Notes under the pieces: model-generated
Databases searched by the model: none
The model's input: the letters and a program-made list of their open reading frames with translations, nothing else
Told to the model about the DNA's origin: nothing
From: Corynebacterium freiburgense
GTDB lineage: Bacteria > Actinomycetota > Actinomycetes > Mycobacteriales > Mycobacteriaceae
Assembly (NCBI RefSeq): GCF_030408815.1
Contig: NZ_CP047355.1
Location: 62,001-126,000 of the forward strand
Direction of reading: 5' to 3'
DNA length: 64,000 bases
In this document: positions 52,233 through 61,406 of the stretch, one piece after another
Numbering within the stretch: the stretch's first letter is position 1
Layout of the letters: each line of letters opens with the position of its first letter
Made by a program: the position numbers and the translations under genes

Positions 52233-53333
52233 CTAGGTTGTGGGCGTGCCTTTTGCGACCGTTTTCACAAGCTCTAAAAATTCCGCGTCGCGGACTAGGG
52301 GAATACCTTTTCGTTGTGCATGCATTGCTTTTCCGCGAAGCTGCTCGGTGGAATTGCAAATAACAATACTGGTGGTGCGAGTAAGTTTTTCAGAATAGGC
52401 AAGGTTAGCGTCCACGGCCGCCTCAATAATAATATTGGGGTCCATAGTAATCTCTGGAGTAACCACCAATTCCATACCTTCAACCAGCGGTTTTCCGGGA
52501 ATATAGACTCCGGGGTTGGTAAATTCCGGCGGGCAATCCGAAGCTTCGGCACGCACAATGCTGCGTTGTAGGCCAAAACGATCTGCACGCAGTTGGTCCG
52601 GCTGCCGCACCGCAAGCTCGCCGCCACGCAATGTGAGAAAAAGATTAACCAAAAGCAATGTTTCTTCCCGCACCACTTCCGCAGGGTCTTGTTGTGCTCT
52701 GCTTATCGACGCCGCAGCATTATCCGGACCACACCCCATCAGGTGGGCAACCGCCCGCAGTCGAGTGTCTTGTAATGCAACTCCGCGACGTCGTAACGAG
52801 GCAAGTGTATCTACAATGCGGGCAGGCCTAGGAACATGCCCTAATCTGCGTCGAGGACCTTGCCTCCTATGGTTTCTATTCTGTGAGCGAGCCCGACCGC
52901 GCTGGCGCTTCAATGCTCGCCTTGTTTCCGAAACCAAAAAACCCCAAGTGCGGGGTGCGTTATGGACTACGAGCGTGCGGCCATCAATAAAACGATCGAG
53001 GGCACGCACCAATTGCTCCATTTTCTTTCCCTGAGCGATATCTTCAGGTGTGAGACCATGCAGATGTTTCGGGCCAGGATCTGAATCCGTATTCACTACC
53101 GCAAAGAACTTATCCACCACGGTACCGTTGTCCGAGAAAGTTACAGCATCAATAGCAACAATGCGAGAAGAAGAAGGATGAATCCCAGAAGCTCGCACTA
53201 CAACGGCAACAAAGGGTGCCTCTTCAATAGCCTTTGCGCGTGCTGCCTCTCGGGCAGCACGCTTAGCCTCTCGCTCTTCTGGGGAAAGCTCTGGACGCTT
53301 TACCCGCGGAGAGGCGTGTTCAGTAGTGCTCAT
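52233..53333 (-). CDS. Degenerate DnaQ-like exonuclease domain fused to a BRCT domain
   Basis: A 366-residue protein. Residues 40-240 follow the layout of a DEDDh exonuclease, but motif I reads VVVRASG where D-x-E-T-T-G is expected (Val45, Arg47), and motif II reads HNAPRTWGFL where HNAPFD-FL is expected (Thr129). The motif III His is not found. A basic insert (about 141-170) is unusual. Residues 280-360 form a BRCT domain ('LVEGMELVVTPEITMDP' ... 'STEQLRGKAMHAQRKGIPLV'). The place downstream of murT matches the corynebacterial dnaQ-type gene (mycobacterial Rv3711c). As written it should not cleave DNA; it may be a structural or binding protein. Confidence 0.85.
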   Translation of the reverse strand: MSTTEHASPRVKRPELSPEEREAKRAAREAARAKAIEEAPFVAVVVRASGIHPSSSRIVAIDAVTFSDNGTVVDKFFAVVNTDSDPGPKHLHGLTPEDIAQGKKMEQLVRALDRFIDGRTLVVHNAPRTWGFLVSETRRALKRQRGRARSQNRNHRRQGPRRRLGHVPRPARIVDTLASLRRRGVALQDTRLRAVAHLMGCGPDNAAASISRAQQDPAEVVREETLLLVNLFLTLRGGELAVRQPDQLRADRFGLQRSIVRAEASDCPPEFTNPGVYIPGKPLVEGMELVVTPEITMDPNIIIEAAVDANLAYSEKLTRTTSIVICNSTEQLRGKAMHAQRKGIPLVRDAEFLELVKTVAKGTPTT

Positions 53334-53460
53334 TCCTATCACTCTAATGCGCACACCTGGTTTTTAAAACGCGTTGGTAATAGGCTTGGCATGCTACGCA
53401 GAAGCTCAGGTAGTTTTGCTTTGGTTTAGTGAATCTTGAATATTTTTTAAAGGATCGCCA

Positions 53461-54243
53461 ATGGAACACGGTGGGCTCCAAGGCCCCAAAGGTCAAGACG
53501 AACATTGGGAGCAGTGGCCTGGAGAAACAGCAGAGACGCAGGCTTGGCAATCCAATGAAACCATGGAATTTGCACCAATTCCGCCGACTGTGGCACCTGT
53601 ACCTCAGTATCACCAACAGTACCAATATGAGTACCAATACCCCTACGAACCACCGAAAAAGAACCATGTACGGGTGATGGTATCCATACTGGTATTTACG
53701 TTATTTGCCAGCATTATGGTGGCGGCGAGCGTCTACCTTTTCAGCAATAGCAACTGGATGCTGACTGCGAATAAAAACAATACAAACAGCCGAAACGACC
53801 AGACTGTGACGGTAACAGTAACTACTGAATCCACTGCCACCTCAAGTACGAATACAAGCACGAGTACGTCCGAGACGACGAGTTCAGCGGAGCCAACTAC
53901 TGAGGAAAACCCAAAACCAGAGCTATTGACTGATTCTGGTTGGGAAGATGACAGTGTAACGCATTGCTCGAGCTCAGAGACTCTAGTATTTGCGGGGCGG
54001 GATGCCAAAGGCGACAATATAACGGTATGTAAAGAGGACTCTGTCCTGCGCTATCGATCCAATGTGAATAACGGAACACTGGATGATACCCGAGTTACAC
54101 TCGAAGGAACGATTGCAGATGGCGGAAATTATGTGGTGAACGTTCCGCCTTCTTCAATTGAGATCTATGCCGGTTACCTCGAGGTATATACCAGAGGAAA
54201 GCATTCCAAAACCCTGGAATTCACCGAATGGTGGGCCCAGTAG
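53461..54243 (+). CDS. Single-pass membrane protein with stalk and outer Cys-pair domain (260 aa)
   Basis: Not recognised as a named family. A cytoplasmic Pro/Gln/Tyr-rich head (to residue 70) is followed by a span (71-95, 'RVMVSILVFTLFASIMVAAS'). A Thr/Ser-rich stalk (about 105-150) leads to an outer domain with cysteines at 169 and 190. The layout is the same as the C-terminal half of the membrane Hsp70 at 59309. It converges with the dynamin gene at 54263 (19 bp between stops). A GATCG-type spacer precedes the ATG; the ribosome site is weak. Likely part of the same envelope system; role unknown. Confidence 0.75.
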   Translation: MEHGGLQGPKGQDEHWEQWPGETAETQAWQSNETMEFAPIPPTVAPVPQYHQQYQYEYQYPYEPPKKNHVRVMVSILVFTLFASIMVAASVYLFSNSNWMLTANKNNTNSRNDQTVTVTVTTESTATSSTNTSTSTSETTSSAEPTTEENPKPELLTDSGWEDDSVTHCSSSETLVFAGRDAKGDNITVCKEDSVLRYRSNVNNGTLDDTRVTLEGTIADGGNYVVNVPPSSIEIYAGYLEVYTRGKHSKTLEFTEWWAQ

Positions 54244-54262
54244 CCGTTACAGTAGCGGAAGA

Positions 54263-55687
54263 CTACCGGCCCTGCAGATGGTATTGGGCCATACGGATTA
54301 ACTCACCATATGCGCGTTTCATGGTGACCAATGCTGCATCTTCAGCCGCAGTAAGCGCTGATAATGACTCCATATGAGCCCATTGCATCTTTTCCTGTGC
54401 AGTGGAGAGCGCTTCTTGCATAGATGCAGTAGGGGGCAAACCAAGCTTTTCCTGCAGCGTATAGCCCATAATAAGCACACTGATTTCTGGAATTATTTTC
54501 GCTTTAGGATCAGCTTCCTGCACGGCTTTAAGATCCAATAGCAAAAACGCATTAATAAGCCGCGCATCAGTGCGCATTGTGGATACCAGATTTAAGATAA
54601 GATCCTTGGGCTGCTTGCGGAATGCGAGACTTTCTATTTCGCTTACAATGCGTCCGGCACGGTGCGTTGTTGCAAACTCCCCAAACCGAGTAACTAAGAG
54701 ATTCCGGAGCTGGGGGACACCAGACCGGGCGGTTGCCCATTCATTAAGTTCACTTGCCCCGCGGCGGGCAACATTTCTTGCTCGGAAAAGCCCATATTCA
54801 CCAATGAGTTTGACGATTCTCCGGCACGCATCGCGTTCCCTATCAAATTCTTCTTCGGAAGCTATTTTTTGAATTAGATCAAACTCGGTGGCATTCGCAA
54901 GGCTTGCCATCGCACGGGCGTCATATTCCGTAATAGCACCTGTATGAGAGGTTTCCGCAAGTAAGCCTGCAACAGGTAGAATGGTCAATACTGATCCCTG
55001 CAATTGTTGCGCTAATGACTGTGCATGTTCATAAGCATGCTCAAGGGGATCGCGTTCTCCAAGGGCGCCTTCGCCGAAGGAATCGGCGCGAGATAAGACG
55101 CCGAGGGTATTAAGTGATGTGAAACCAAGGTCACGAATAAATTTCACTTCATCCATGCGTGGTGTTGCATCAAATAAAAATACGGCAGCATCAGCATCTA
55201 CGGACATTGCTTTGGTTTGTTCGAAACCATCGATAAGGATTCGGCGAGTGCGTGCCTCATTTTCGACGGTCAGAGTAGCTAAGCCAGGCGTATCAATGAG
55301 CGAAAAATCCCGGATTGAGGCAGTTGGCATCCATCTGTGAATGTAACTAATTTTCTCAGCGGGAGCAGGAAGTTCAGCCGCCTTGCCGCGCTGAATAGTA
55401 ATGGGAAGCCGCTGCCCATCAAGAAGTACTGCTTCTGCTCTGTCCGGGGCACCGTATTGAAACACGGTGACCACATTGGTCGCTTCTAACGCTGCTGTTT
55501 CTGCGACGGGCGCCCCAATAAGGGCATTTACTAGCGTTGATTTACCAGATTTTAAACGACCAACAACAACGATACGCGGCGGCGCTTCTAGGGTTTGTCG
55601 AATGCGATTCGATTCCTGCTGAAGTTCAGGGCTAAGGCTCCCAAGGTAGTCCAGCGCTTGATTGAGAGCGGTAGTCATAAGATCCAT
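54263..55687 (-). CDS. Dynamin-like GTPase (IniC-like, 474 aa)
   Basis: G1 'GRLKSGKSTLVNALIG', a G2 Thr in 'EATNVVTVFQYG', G3 'LIDTPGL' and G4 'LSRADSFG' mark a dynamin-superfamily GTPase. A long helical C-terminal part follows ('LLLDLKAVQEADPKAKIIPEI', 'AMQEALSTAQEKMQWAHMES'). There is no clear membrane span, unlike its partner. It lies 6 bp after the other dynamin gene, so the two are co-transcribed, like iniA-iniC of mycobacteria. Bacterial dynamin pairs remodel or protect membranes. ATG 55687 or 55678. Confidence 0.9.
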   Translation of the reverse strand: MDLMTTALNQALDYLGSLSPELQQESNRIRQTLEAPPRIVVVGRLKSGKSTLVNALIGAPVAETAALEATNVVTVFQYGAPDRAEAVLLDGQRLPITIQRGKAAELPAPAEKISYIHRWMPTASIRDFSLIDTPGLATLTVENEARTRRILIDGFEQTKAMSVDADAAVFLFDATPRMDEVKFIRDLGFTSLNTLGVLSRADSFGEGALGERDPLEHAYEHAQSLAQQLQGSVLTILPVAGLLAETSHTGAITEYDARAMASLANATEFDLIQKIASEEEFDRERDACRRIVKLIGEYGLFRARNVARRGASELNEWATARSGVPQLRNLLVTRFGEFATTHRAGRIVSEIESLAFRKQPKDLILNLVSTMRTDARLINAFLLLDLKAVQEADPKAKIIPEISVLIMGYTLQEKLGLPPTASMQEALSTAQEKMQWAHMESLSALTAAEDAALVTMKRAYGELIRMAQYHLQGR

Positions 55688-55693
55688 ATGGGC

Positions 55694-57628
55694 TTAACCT
55701 CGCGTTTCGCCCCATGCGGACGGTTGGGCCGCAGAATTGGGGGTGAATGGTTGCGTTTCTGTTTGGGCGTTTTTGGCCGCAGCCGCAGCGTATGCTGTTA
55801 AATCACGGATTGTTGCTTCAGCGGTTGCAATATTCTTTTGGATAATTTGGAGGTTTTTCTCCAAAGTGGCCTTGCGCTTTTCCTGGCTTGCTTTATCTGC
55901 GCGCGCAGCACGTTCAGCTTCTTGGATTTGTTTTTGGGTGGATTCCACCATCTGCTTGAGGTTTTCCCGGTAGCGCAATTGGATCGCTGGGCGCGCATTA
56001 GCAATTGCGGCTTCCAGGACCTTCGATGTAAGCATTTTCGACGTCGCGGTCGTCTCCTTCATCCAGTTAAGGAGGTTTGTTTTGCCCGAACGCATAGCTC
56101 GAAAGCCCACATTAAAGGCGACCCAACCAACACCAACTACTGCGCCTAGACCAGCAAAAGTTACAACGCTGCCGATTAGGCCACCAAGCATAGAACCGCC
56201 TGAAATGCCCATCATAAGCATCATTGGATCCAAAAGACCTTGGCTTTTTTGCTGAACGTTATGCGTCTGGAGCTGTTTTCCAACGAATGCCGCACTTACC
56301 TCATTACGAATTTCTTCCCAGTCCATTTCGGACTTAAAGCGAGGTCGCACAATTTTATGCTCGAGCTCATACGAAAAGTAATTCAGTGATTCTGCGATTG
56401 CAGTCTGGAATTCTCGCTCCATTTCCGCAGTAAAATACTGCGGGTTTTTGCGAAGCACCGCCATGCCTTGCTTATTAATACGCTCAGTCCAGGATTCTCG
56501 GAGTGCATCAAGGCGCATCTCTAACTGCTCCATAGATTCCTGGCGAATAATGGTCAGGTCACGACCTAAATAATAATCCCAGCTTTCGCCTTCCTTTTTT
56601 AGTTGGTTGAGTTCTTCAAGCCGGTTTGAAAGGTCAGGAACAGCGGCTTCGCCTTGCCGTAAAATCTCAAGCTTTTGGTTGAGCTCGTCAGACAGCTCCC
56701 GAAGGCCCTTCACTGCGATGCGCAGCCCATTAGCCAACGGCAGGAACTCTGCGATTTGGAATTTGCTTTGAATCATCTGACGAAGTTCATTGATTCCGGA
56801 GAGTTCGAGTACTTGCCGTGAGTGCGGGCCAGATGTCATTTCTGCACCTACTACAGCAAGCAAACTAGAAACACCTATAACAGGAATGTCTCTCCCAATA
56901 TGGGTGCGGAGCAAGCGTTTATTTTCATCAACAATCTCTTGCCAGCGAATGAGGTTTTTATCCGTTTTTGTAACAGCAACGATAATGGCCTCAATATTCG
57001 ATCCCGTATCTTTAATAAAGTCCATTTCGGGTTTGGTGATTGTGGTGGAAGCATCACAAACCACAACAAGTACGCATGCTTGATCTGCCGAAACTTTTGC
57101 CAATGTAGATAACTTAGGATCTAATCCACCCACACCTGGTGTATCTATAACGGTAGCATGACCAAGAGGCATATTTCGAAGGGGGATAGTTGCCCTTGTT
57201 GGAAGCGAATCTTGTTCTAGATCTTTGGAATGTTCTGTGCCAGCATTAATCCAAGATCCTAACTCAGCATGGGAAACAATGCGTTCCCCATCTGGATAGA
57301 ACAAGCATGCTTGGCCTTCGCGCAAGTTCTCAGTTTCTGTGGTGAGCGCTATAGGGGTAGAAGTGGTGACATTCACACCCACAGGAGAGGCGTTTCGCTT
57401 GCCAACGAGCGCGTTTACTAACGAGCTCTTGCCACGCTTTACCTCACCAACAACTACGACTGACCGGGATTGTTGCTTGCTTGAGGCTTTTTCAATGGCA
57501 AGGTCACTGATTTCGTTGTAATCGTATTGCCGCAGGATTTTATTTGTTATGGCAGTCAGTAGCTGATTAGCGCGTTTCTCCATGTCGCCGTGGTCGGCAT
57601 TCTGAGCATCTTGTATCTGAGAATTCAC
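55694..57628 (-). CDS. Dynamin-like GTPase with membrane segment (IniA-like, 644 aa)
   Basis: G1 'GEVKRGKSSLVNALVG', G2 'NVTTSTPIALT', G3 'VIDTPGVGGLD' and G4 'VTKTDKNLI' are complete. The helical middle holds 'EELNQLKKEGESWDYYLGRDL'. A hydrophobic hairpin 'LMMGISGGSMLGGLIGSVVTFAGLGAVVGVGWVAF' fits a membrane-inserting paddle. The C-terminus is a coiled coil ('QKQIQEAERAARADKASQEKRKATLEKNLQ'). First gene of the dynamin pair. The start ATG 57628 is divergent from the lipoprotein at 57781. Confidence 0.92.
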   Translation of the reverse strand: MNSQIQDAQNADHGDMEKRANQLLTAITNKILRQYDYNEISDLAIEKASSKQQSRSVVVVGEVKRGKSSLVNALVGKRNASPVGVNVTTSTPIALTTETENLREGQACLFYPDGERIVSHAELGSWINAGTEHSKDLEQDSLPTRATIPLRNMPLGHATVIDTPGVGGLDPKLSTLAKVSADQACVLVVVCDASTTITKPEMDFIKDTGSNIEAIIVAVTKTDKNLIRWQEIVDENKRLLRTHIGRDIPVIGVSSLLAVVGAEMTSGPHSRQVLELSGINELRQMIQSKFQIAEFLPLANGLRIAVKGLRELSDELNQKLEILRQGEAAVPDLSNRLEELNQLKKEGESWDYYLGRDLTIIRQESMEQLEMRLDALRESWTERINKQGMAVLRKNPQYFTAEMEREFQTAIAESLNYFSYELEHKIVRPRFKSEMDWEEIRNEVSAAFVGKQLQTHNVQQKSQGLLDPMMLMMGISGGSMLGGLIGSVVTFAGLGAVVGVGWVAFNVGFRAMRSGKTNLLNWMKETTATSKMLTSKVLEAAIANARPAIQLRYRENLKQMVESTQKQIQEAERAARADKASQEKRKATLEKNLQIIQKNIATAEATIRDLTAYAAAAAKNAQTETQPFTPNSAAQPSAWGETRG

Positions 57629-57724
57629 AACTCTTCACTTTCGGGGACAACGCGGTTCGATCATTCACCTTAGCTAAAAGTTTAAGTACCTGTAACCTTT
57701 GAATGACGAGTTGCATCCAACACT

Positions 57725-57730
57725 TATAGT
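57725..57730 (+). promoter_or_regulatory. Candidate -10 element for the lipoprotein gene
   Basis: TATAGT 51 bp before the ATG at 57781; no good -35 at standard spacing, so an alternative sigma factor is possible. Confidence 0.3.
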
Positions 57731-57780
57731 GGGCTGCAAACACAACAATGCCCAGTATTCGGATTCTTGAAGGAGACACA

Positions 57781-59103
57781 ATGAAAAAGCTGAAGATCGG
57801 CATAGCGGTTCTGTTAAGCGCAACTATGCTCACTGGCTGCGGTGTTACTGATTTTGTGCAGGGTTTTAAGGACGGTTATGCTGACGCGGCTAAAGAGCAG
57901 TCTCCGGATACTGGGGGAAAGGCGGAAAAGTCTGAAAAGAAGTTAGACACTGGTAAATATAAAACTGAGCCAAGTGTATTAAAGAAGGATACGGACGCAG
58001 AGGTAGTTCGTACAGTTGAGTCATACGTCTTAGCTGAGTATATGCCGTTGCCATATGAGGTAGACGGGATCCTAACTTCTACAAAAGGCGGCTATAACAT
58101 CTACGGTCCTGGAAGTATGTCGCTTCATATGACCAATAATCAAATTAAAATCTTGGAGCAATTCCCACTGTTGTATGGGTATCTTCAGGCGGCATCATCA
58201 CCTACAGAAAAAGTGAATGACCCGCATTTTTCAGTGAACCACGCGGTGCTCCGATTTGAAGATCCGGATAGCGCACTAAGGTTTGCTGAAGCTGAAAATG
58301 TTGAGTCGTTGACGGTTGGCCCCATTTTCTTGGAAAATGAGCCACCTAATCCTGGTGAAAAAGTCGAAATTGAAGGTTTGCCAAATACTTTGGTGACCTC
58401 GAACTATGCGGAATACAACGATTCGGTTTCCTTCTCCGCTTTTACCCCGCTGGAAGAGTATGTGATTTACACATGGGTATCCACTCCAGCAGCAGAAGCA
58501 GCTTGGGGGCCGGACTACATTAAGAAGGCGCTAGAAAAGCAAGTTCCGATGCTGGAACAATTTCCTTCGGTGAAAACAGGCGCCGGGTTCGGCAAGACCG
58601 ATCAATACCCTTCGATCGATCCAGGCGGTGTAGTGATTTATACCGTTGAAGCAGGTGAAGACGATCAGAAACGTGTGCCTGGTTCCTATGGTCCTCGTGG
58701 AATTGCTTCTCAATTTACAAACCCAAAGGCTATCCACGACACACTCGTACAGACTGGTTCTAAGCATATTGGACGCAGGGAATCATTTGTGTTCCGTGCA
58801 GACAATGATTTCGGCGCAAAGTCTATTTTGAACGCATTTGTCTCAGATAATCTGCAAAGCGGTGAGGTTGAGTATGAGGAACCACAGGGAGTTCCAGACA
58901 CGACATGCACGATGTCTGAGTCCACAAATGGGGTTCAATATAACTGCTATGTGGTGAAAGGCCGCTATGTTGGCTATGTGAGTGGAAGTTCTGACACCAC
59001 CAAGGAAAACATCGAAGAAAAGAAGAAATTGGTTTCCCAAAAAATCGCAGCTCAATACATGATTCTTCAGAAAGCTGATCAAGAAGCGGGTAAAGATAAG
59101 TAA
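57781..59103 (+). CDS. Large lipoprotein of unknown function (440 aa)
   Basis: Signal and lipobox 'KLKIGIAVLLSATMLTGC' place it on the outer face of the membrane with the acylated Cys at residue 20. The mature part starts with a charged linker, then 'YVLAEYMPLPYEVDGILTST', 'SVNHAVLRFEDPDSALRFAEAE' and 'DDQKRVPGSYGPRGIASQFTNPKAIHD'. A later portion has two Cys ('DTTCTMSESTNGVQYNCYVVKGRYVGYVSG'). It resembles large actinobacterial lipoprotein families of unknown role. GAAGGAG precedes the ATG. It is followed by a terminator, so it is a separate transcript between the dynamins and the Hsp70 gene. Confidence 0.88.
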   Translation: MKKLKIGIAVLLSATMLTGCGVTDFVQGFKDGYADAAKEQSPDTGGKAEKSEKKLDTGKYKTEPSVLKKDTDAEVVRTVESYVLAEYMPLPYEVDGILTSTKGGYNIYGPGSMSLHMTNNQIKILEQFPLLYGYLQAASSPTEKVNDPHFSVNHAVLRFEDPDSALRFAEAENVESLTVGPIFLENEPPNPGEKVEIEGLPNTLVTSNYAEYNDSVSFSAFTPLEEYVIYTWVSTPAAEAAWGPDYIKKALEKQVPMLEQFPSVKTGAGFGKTDQYPSIDPGGVVIYTVEAGEDDQKRVPGSYGPRGIASQFTNPKAIHDTLVQTGSKHIGRRESFVFRADNDFGAKSILNAFVSDNLQSGEVEYEEPQGVPDTTCTMSESTNGVQYNCYVVKGRYVGYVSGSSDTTKENIEEKKKLVSQKIAAQYMILQKADQEAGKDK

Positions 59104-59117
59104 TACCCGATGAACTT

Positions 59118-59156
59118 AAGGGAGCTCTGCTTGAGTAAGTTAAGAGCTTCCTTTTG
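59118..59156 (+). terminator. Terminator after the lipoprotein gene
   Basis: AAGG and AGCTCT pair with AGAGCT and CCTT across a one-base mismatch, followed by TTTTG. Confidence 0.75.
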
Positions 59157-59251
59157 TTATGTGCGTTTAGATGCTAAAAATTTTCTGTCCAGATTTGGTA
59201 TGCCCCTAAATATTGGGTGTAACAAATTAGGGCTGCTCTGCGTCTAATCTT

Positions 59252-59278
59252 TTGACACATAAAGTGAAGTGCTACGTT
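59252..59278 (+). promoter_or_regulatory. Candidate promoter of the membrane Hsp70 gene
   Basis: TTGACA (59252-59257) and TACGTT (59273-59278), 15-bp spacer, 31 bp before the ATG at 59309. The -35 is perfect, but the spacing is short. Confidence 0.4.
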
Positions 59279-59308
59279 ACATGCGAATAAATCGGAAAGG
59301 CAACAACG

Positions 59309-61210
59309 ATGTCGCGGAATCATTGGACCATAGGGATCGACTTTGGAACTTCGAATACAGCGGCAGCGCACACGAACCCTATTAAAGGCACCGTAGAGGC
59401 GGTTAACCTTAGCCATGATCGCACAACGATGTCTTCTGCGGTGTATGTGGAATCACCGGAGCAGATTGATGTCGGTGATGTGGCCGTTAATAAAGCGGAA
59501 AGCAATCCTGCGGGTTTTGTTCCTGCCCCCAAGCGGGTTATTCCGCAACAGATGTTCCAGATCAATGGTTACGACGTCCCTTCATCTATGCCGGTGGCAG
59601 CTGTACTGTCCTCCGTGGTTCAGCGTGTTTCCCGTGAACATGGCAATGAGCAACCTTCCGAGCTTGTGCTGACTCACCCAGAAGCGTGGTCATCGAATGA
59701 AATTAAGGTGCTATTGGATGCGGCGGCGCAATTAGGTCTTGAAGCAGCGAAGATTACTACGATTTCCGAGCCGCAAGCAGCAGCCCACTACTATTCTCGT
59801 GCTAAATCTCTAGAGCCTGGTCAGCGAATCGCGGTGTTCGATTTCGGTGGTGGGACCCTGGATATTGCTGTGTTGCAGGCAAATGAAAACAATACCTTTG
59901 ATGTGATTGCGGCTCGTGGCGATAATACGCTTGGTGGGAAAAGCTTTGACGCGCTGATGCGTAAATGGGTTGACCAGCAGCTGGAAGACCGAAACCCAGA
60001 CCTTCTGGACTATTTCCGCACACAAGCTCCACTTCAAGAGCGTCATGCTTTGGAAGATTCCATCCGCCGTGCAAAAGAATTGCTTTCGGAAGCTTCGTAT
60101 GCAACTGTCGCGGTAAGCGGGCGTGGCGAAACAGAGCGATTTCAAATAACTCGTGCGGAGTTTGAACAGCTTATTTCCCCATTGCTGGAAAAAGCAGCAG
60201 AACTTACGCAAACTACGCTCGCTGATGCAGGCATTACGGATGCGAGTGAACTTGTTGCGCTTTATCTTACGGGTGGTTCCTCCCGGATACCGATTGTGCA
60301 GGAGCGCCTGAAAGAATTTGGGCCTTTAGCAACCCTAGATGATCCCAAAACCGTTGTAGCCCAGGGTGCAATTTCTGCGCTTGGGCCAATTGTGCGGGGC
60401 ATGACTCCGCAGAATATGGGGGCTCCTCAACCTGAATTCGGCGCGTCAACCGGAGCTGGGTGGGCGTCGACACCTCAAACAAACAATAACCCCTATCAAC
60501 CGCAACCAAGCCAAGTACCGGCAGCATTTACGGGTTCTGCAAAAGGTGGTGATATGACACCAACAGCGAAATCGAAACTAAGCACCCGAACCATTGGAAT
60601 CCTTGCAGCAGCGGCAGTGGCGGTATTGGTCATTGGCGGGATCAGTACGTATAAATTCGTGAGTGGACAAAACGGCAATGCAACGAATACTTCAGAAACC
60701 ATAGCGTCGAGCGAGCCTAGTTCTGAGCAGGGGAACTCGGGACTACAAACAAGTGTGCCGGAAGAAGACAAACTGGATTCCCTAGATAAAGTGGTTGCTG
60801 CCGTGCCAGCTACTATTACAGCGTCTACGGACAAGTGCAAAATCCGAGAAACCGGGGAGACTGGCGCACTGCACGTGCGTTGCGAAATTAAAAAAGATAG
60901 TCCCGATTTTCAGTACTTCACTATGAAAAGTGACTATGACATCCCGCAAATAGAGTTTGCGATAGATCCACACGAATCTACATTCGAACGACGTAGGATC
61001 GTTCAAGGTATCTATGAAGACCGCGATCAAGACAACTTAATCGTGGAAGATGAAAGCGGCACGAAAGCGGCGCACTTTGTGAATGTGGATTCTCAAAGTA
61101 GCTACAGGATGAAATACGCAAATACCGAAACTGGACTGCTGTTGTCTTCATCGGATTTTAAGGACAAAGCTACGGGTGAAGAATACCTGCGTTCCAAGGG
61201 ACTGCTGTAA
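59309..61210 (+). CDS. Membrane-anchored Hsp70-type ATPase (633 aa)
   Basis: Residues 5-360 are an Hsp70/actin-fold ATPase with 'IGIDFGTSNTAAA' (phosphate 1), 'VFDFGGGTLDIAV' (phosphate 2) and 'LYLTGGSSRIPIV' (adenosine). The peptide-binding domain of DnaK is missing. A Pro/Gln-rich linker (370-420) leads to a span (428-450, 'IGILAAAAVAVLVIGGIS'). A Ser/Thr-rich stalk and an outer domain with Cys510 and Cys525 follow. The ATPase would lie inside the cell, so the protein could couple an outer signal to a chaperone-like switch. GGAAAGG precedes the ATG. It is not the housekeeping DnaK. Confidence 0.92.
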   Translation: MSRNHWTIGIDFGTSNTAAAHTNPIKGTVEAVNLSHDRTTMSSAVYVESPEQIDVGDVAVNKAESNPAGFVPAPKRVIPQQMFQINGYDVPSSMPVAAVLSSVVQRVSREHGNEQPSELVLTHPEAWSSNEIKVLLDAAAQLGLEAAKITTISEPQAAAHYYSRAKSLEPGQRIAVFDFGGGTLDIAVLQANENNTFDVIAARGDNTLGGKSFDALMRKWVDQQLEDRNPDLLDYFRTQAPLQERHALEDSIRRAKELLSEASYATVAVSGRGETERFQITRAEFEQLISPLLEKAAELTQTTLADAGITDASELVALYLTGGSSRIPIVQERLKEFGPLATLDDPKTVVAQGAISALGPIVRGMTPQNMGAPQPEFGASTGAGWASTPQTNNNPYQPQPSQVPAAFTGSAKGGDMTPTAKSKLSTRTIGILAAAAVAVLVIGGISTYKFVSGQNGNATNTSETIASSEPSSEQGNSGLQTSVPEEDKLDSLDKVVAAVPATITASTDKCKIRETGETGALHVRCEIKKDSPDFQYFTMKSDYDIPQIEFAIDPHESTFERRRIVQGIYEDRDQDNLIVEDESGTKAAHFVNVDSQSSYRMKYANTETGLLLSSSDFKDKATGEEYLRSKGLL

Positions 61211-61227
61211 CCAGGAGTGCGTGCAAT

Positions 61228-61253
61228 GGCTTGGTTTTTAACCAGGCCTTTTT
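61228..61253 (+). terminator. Terminator after the Hsp70 gene
   Basis: Stem GGCTTGGT/ACCAGGCC with one G-T pair and a 5-nt loop, then TTTTT. Confidence 0.85.
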
Positions 61254-61406
61254 GCTTATCTACAGATAAAACCAAAGTTAAAACACCATTTGACCTGGCG
61301 AAAAAGAAAAATAAAAAAGTGTTGTAACTTTTACCCGCCGCGAGGTGTCTAAATACTGTCAAGCAAATCGGCGATGGCAAAAGAAACGCAAACCGAAAGG
61401 GAAATC

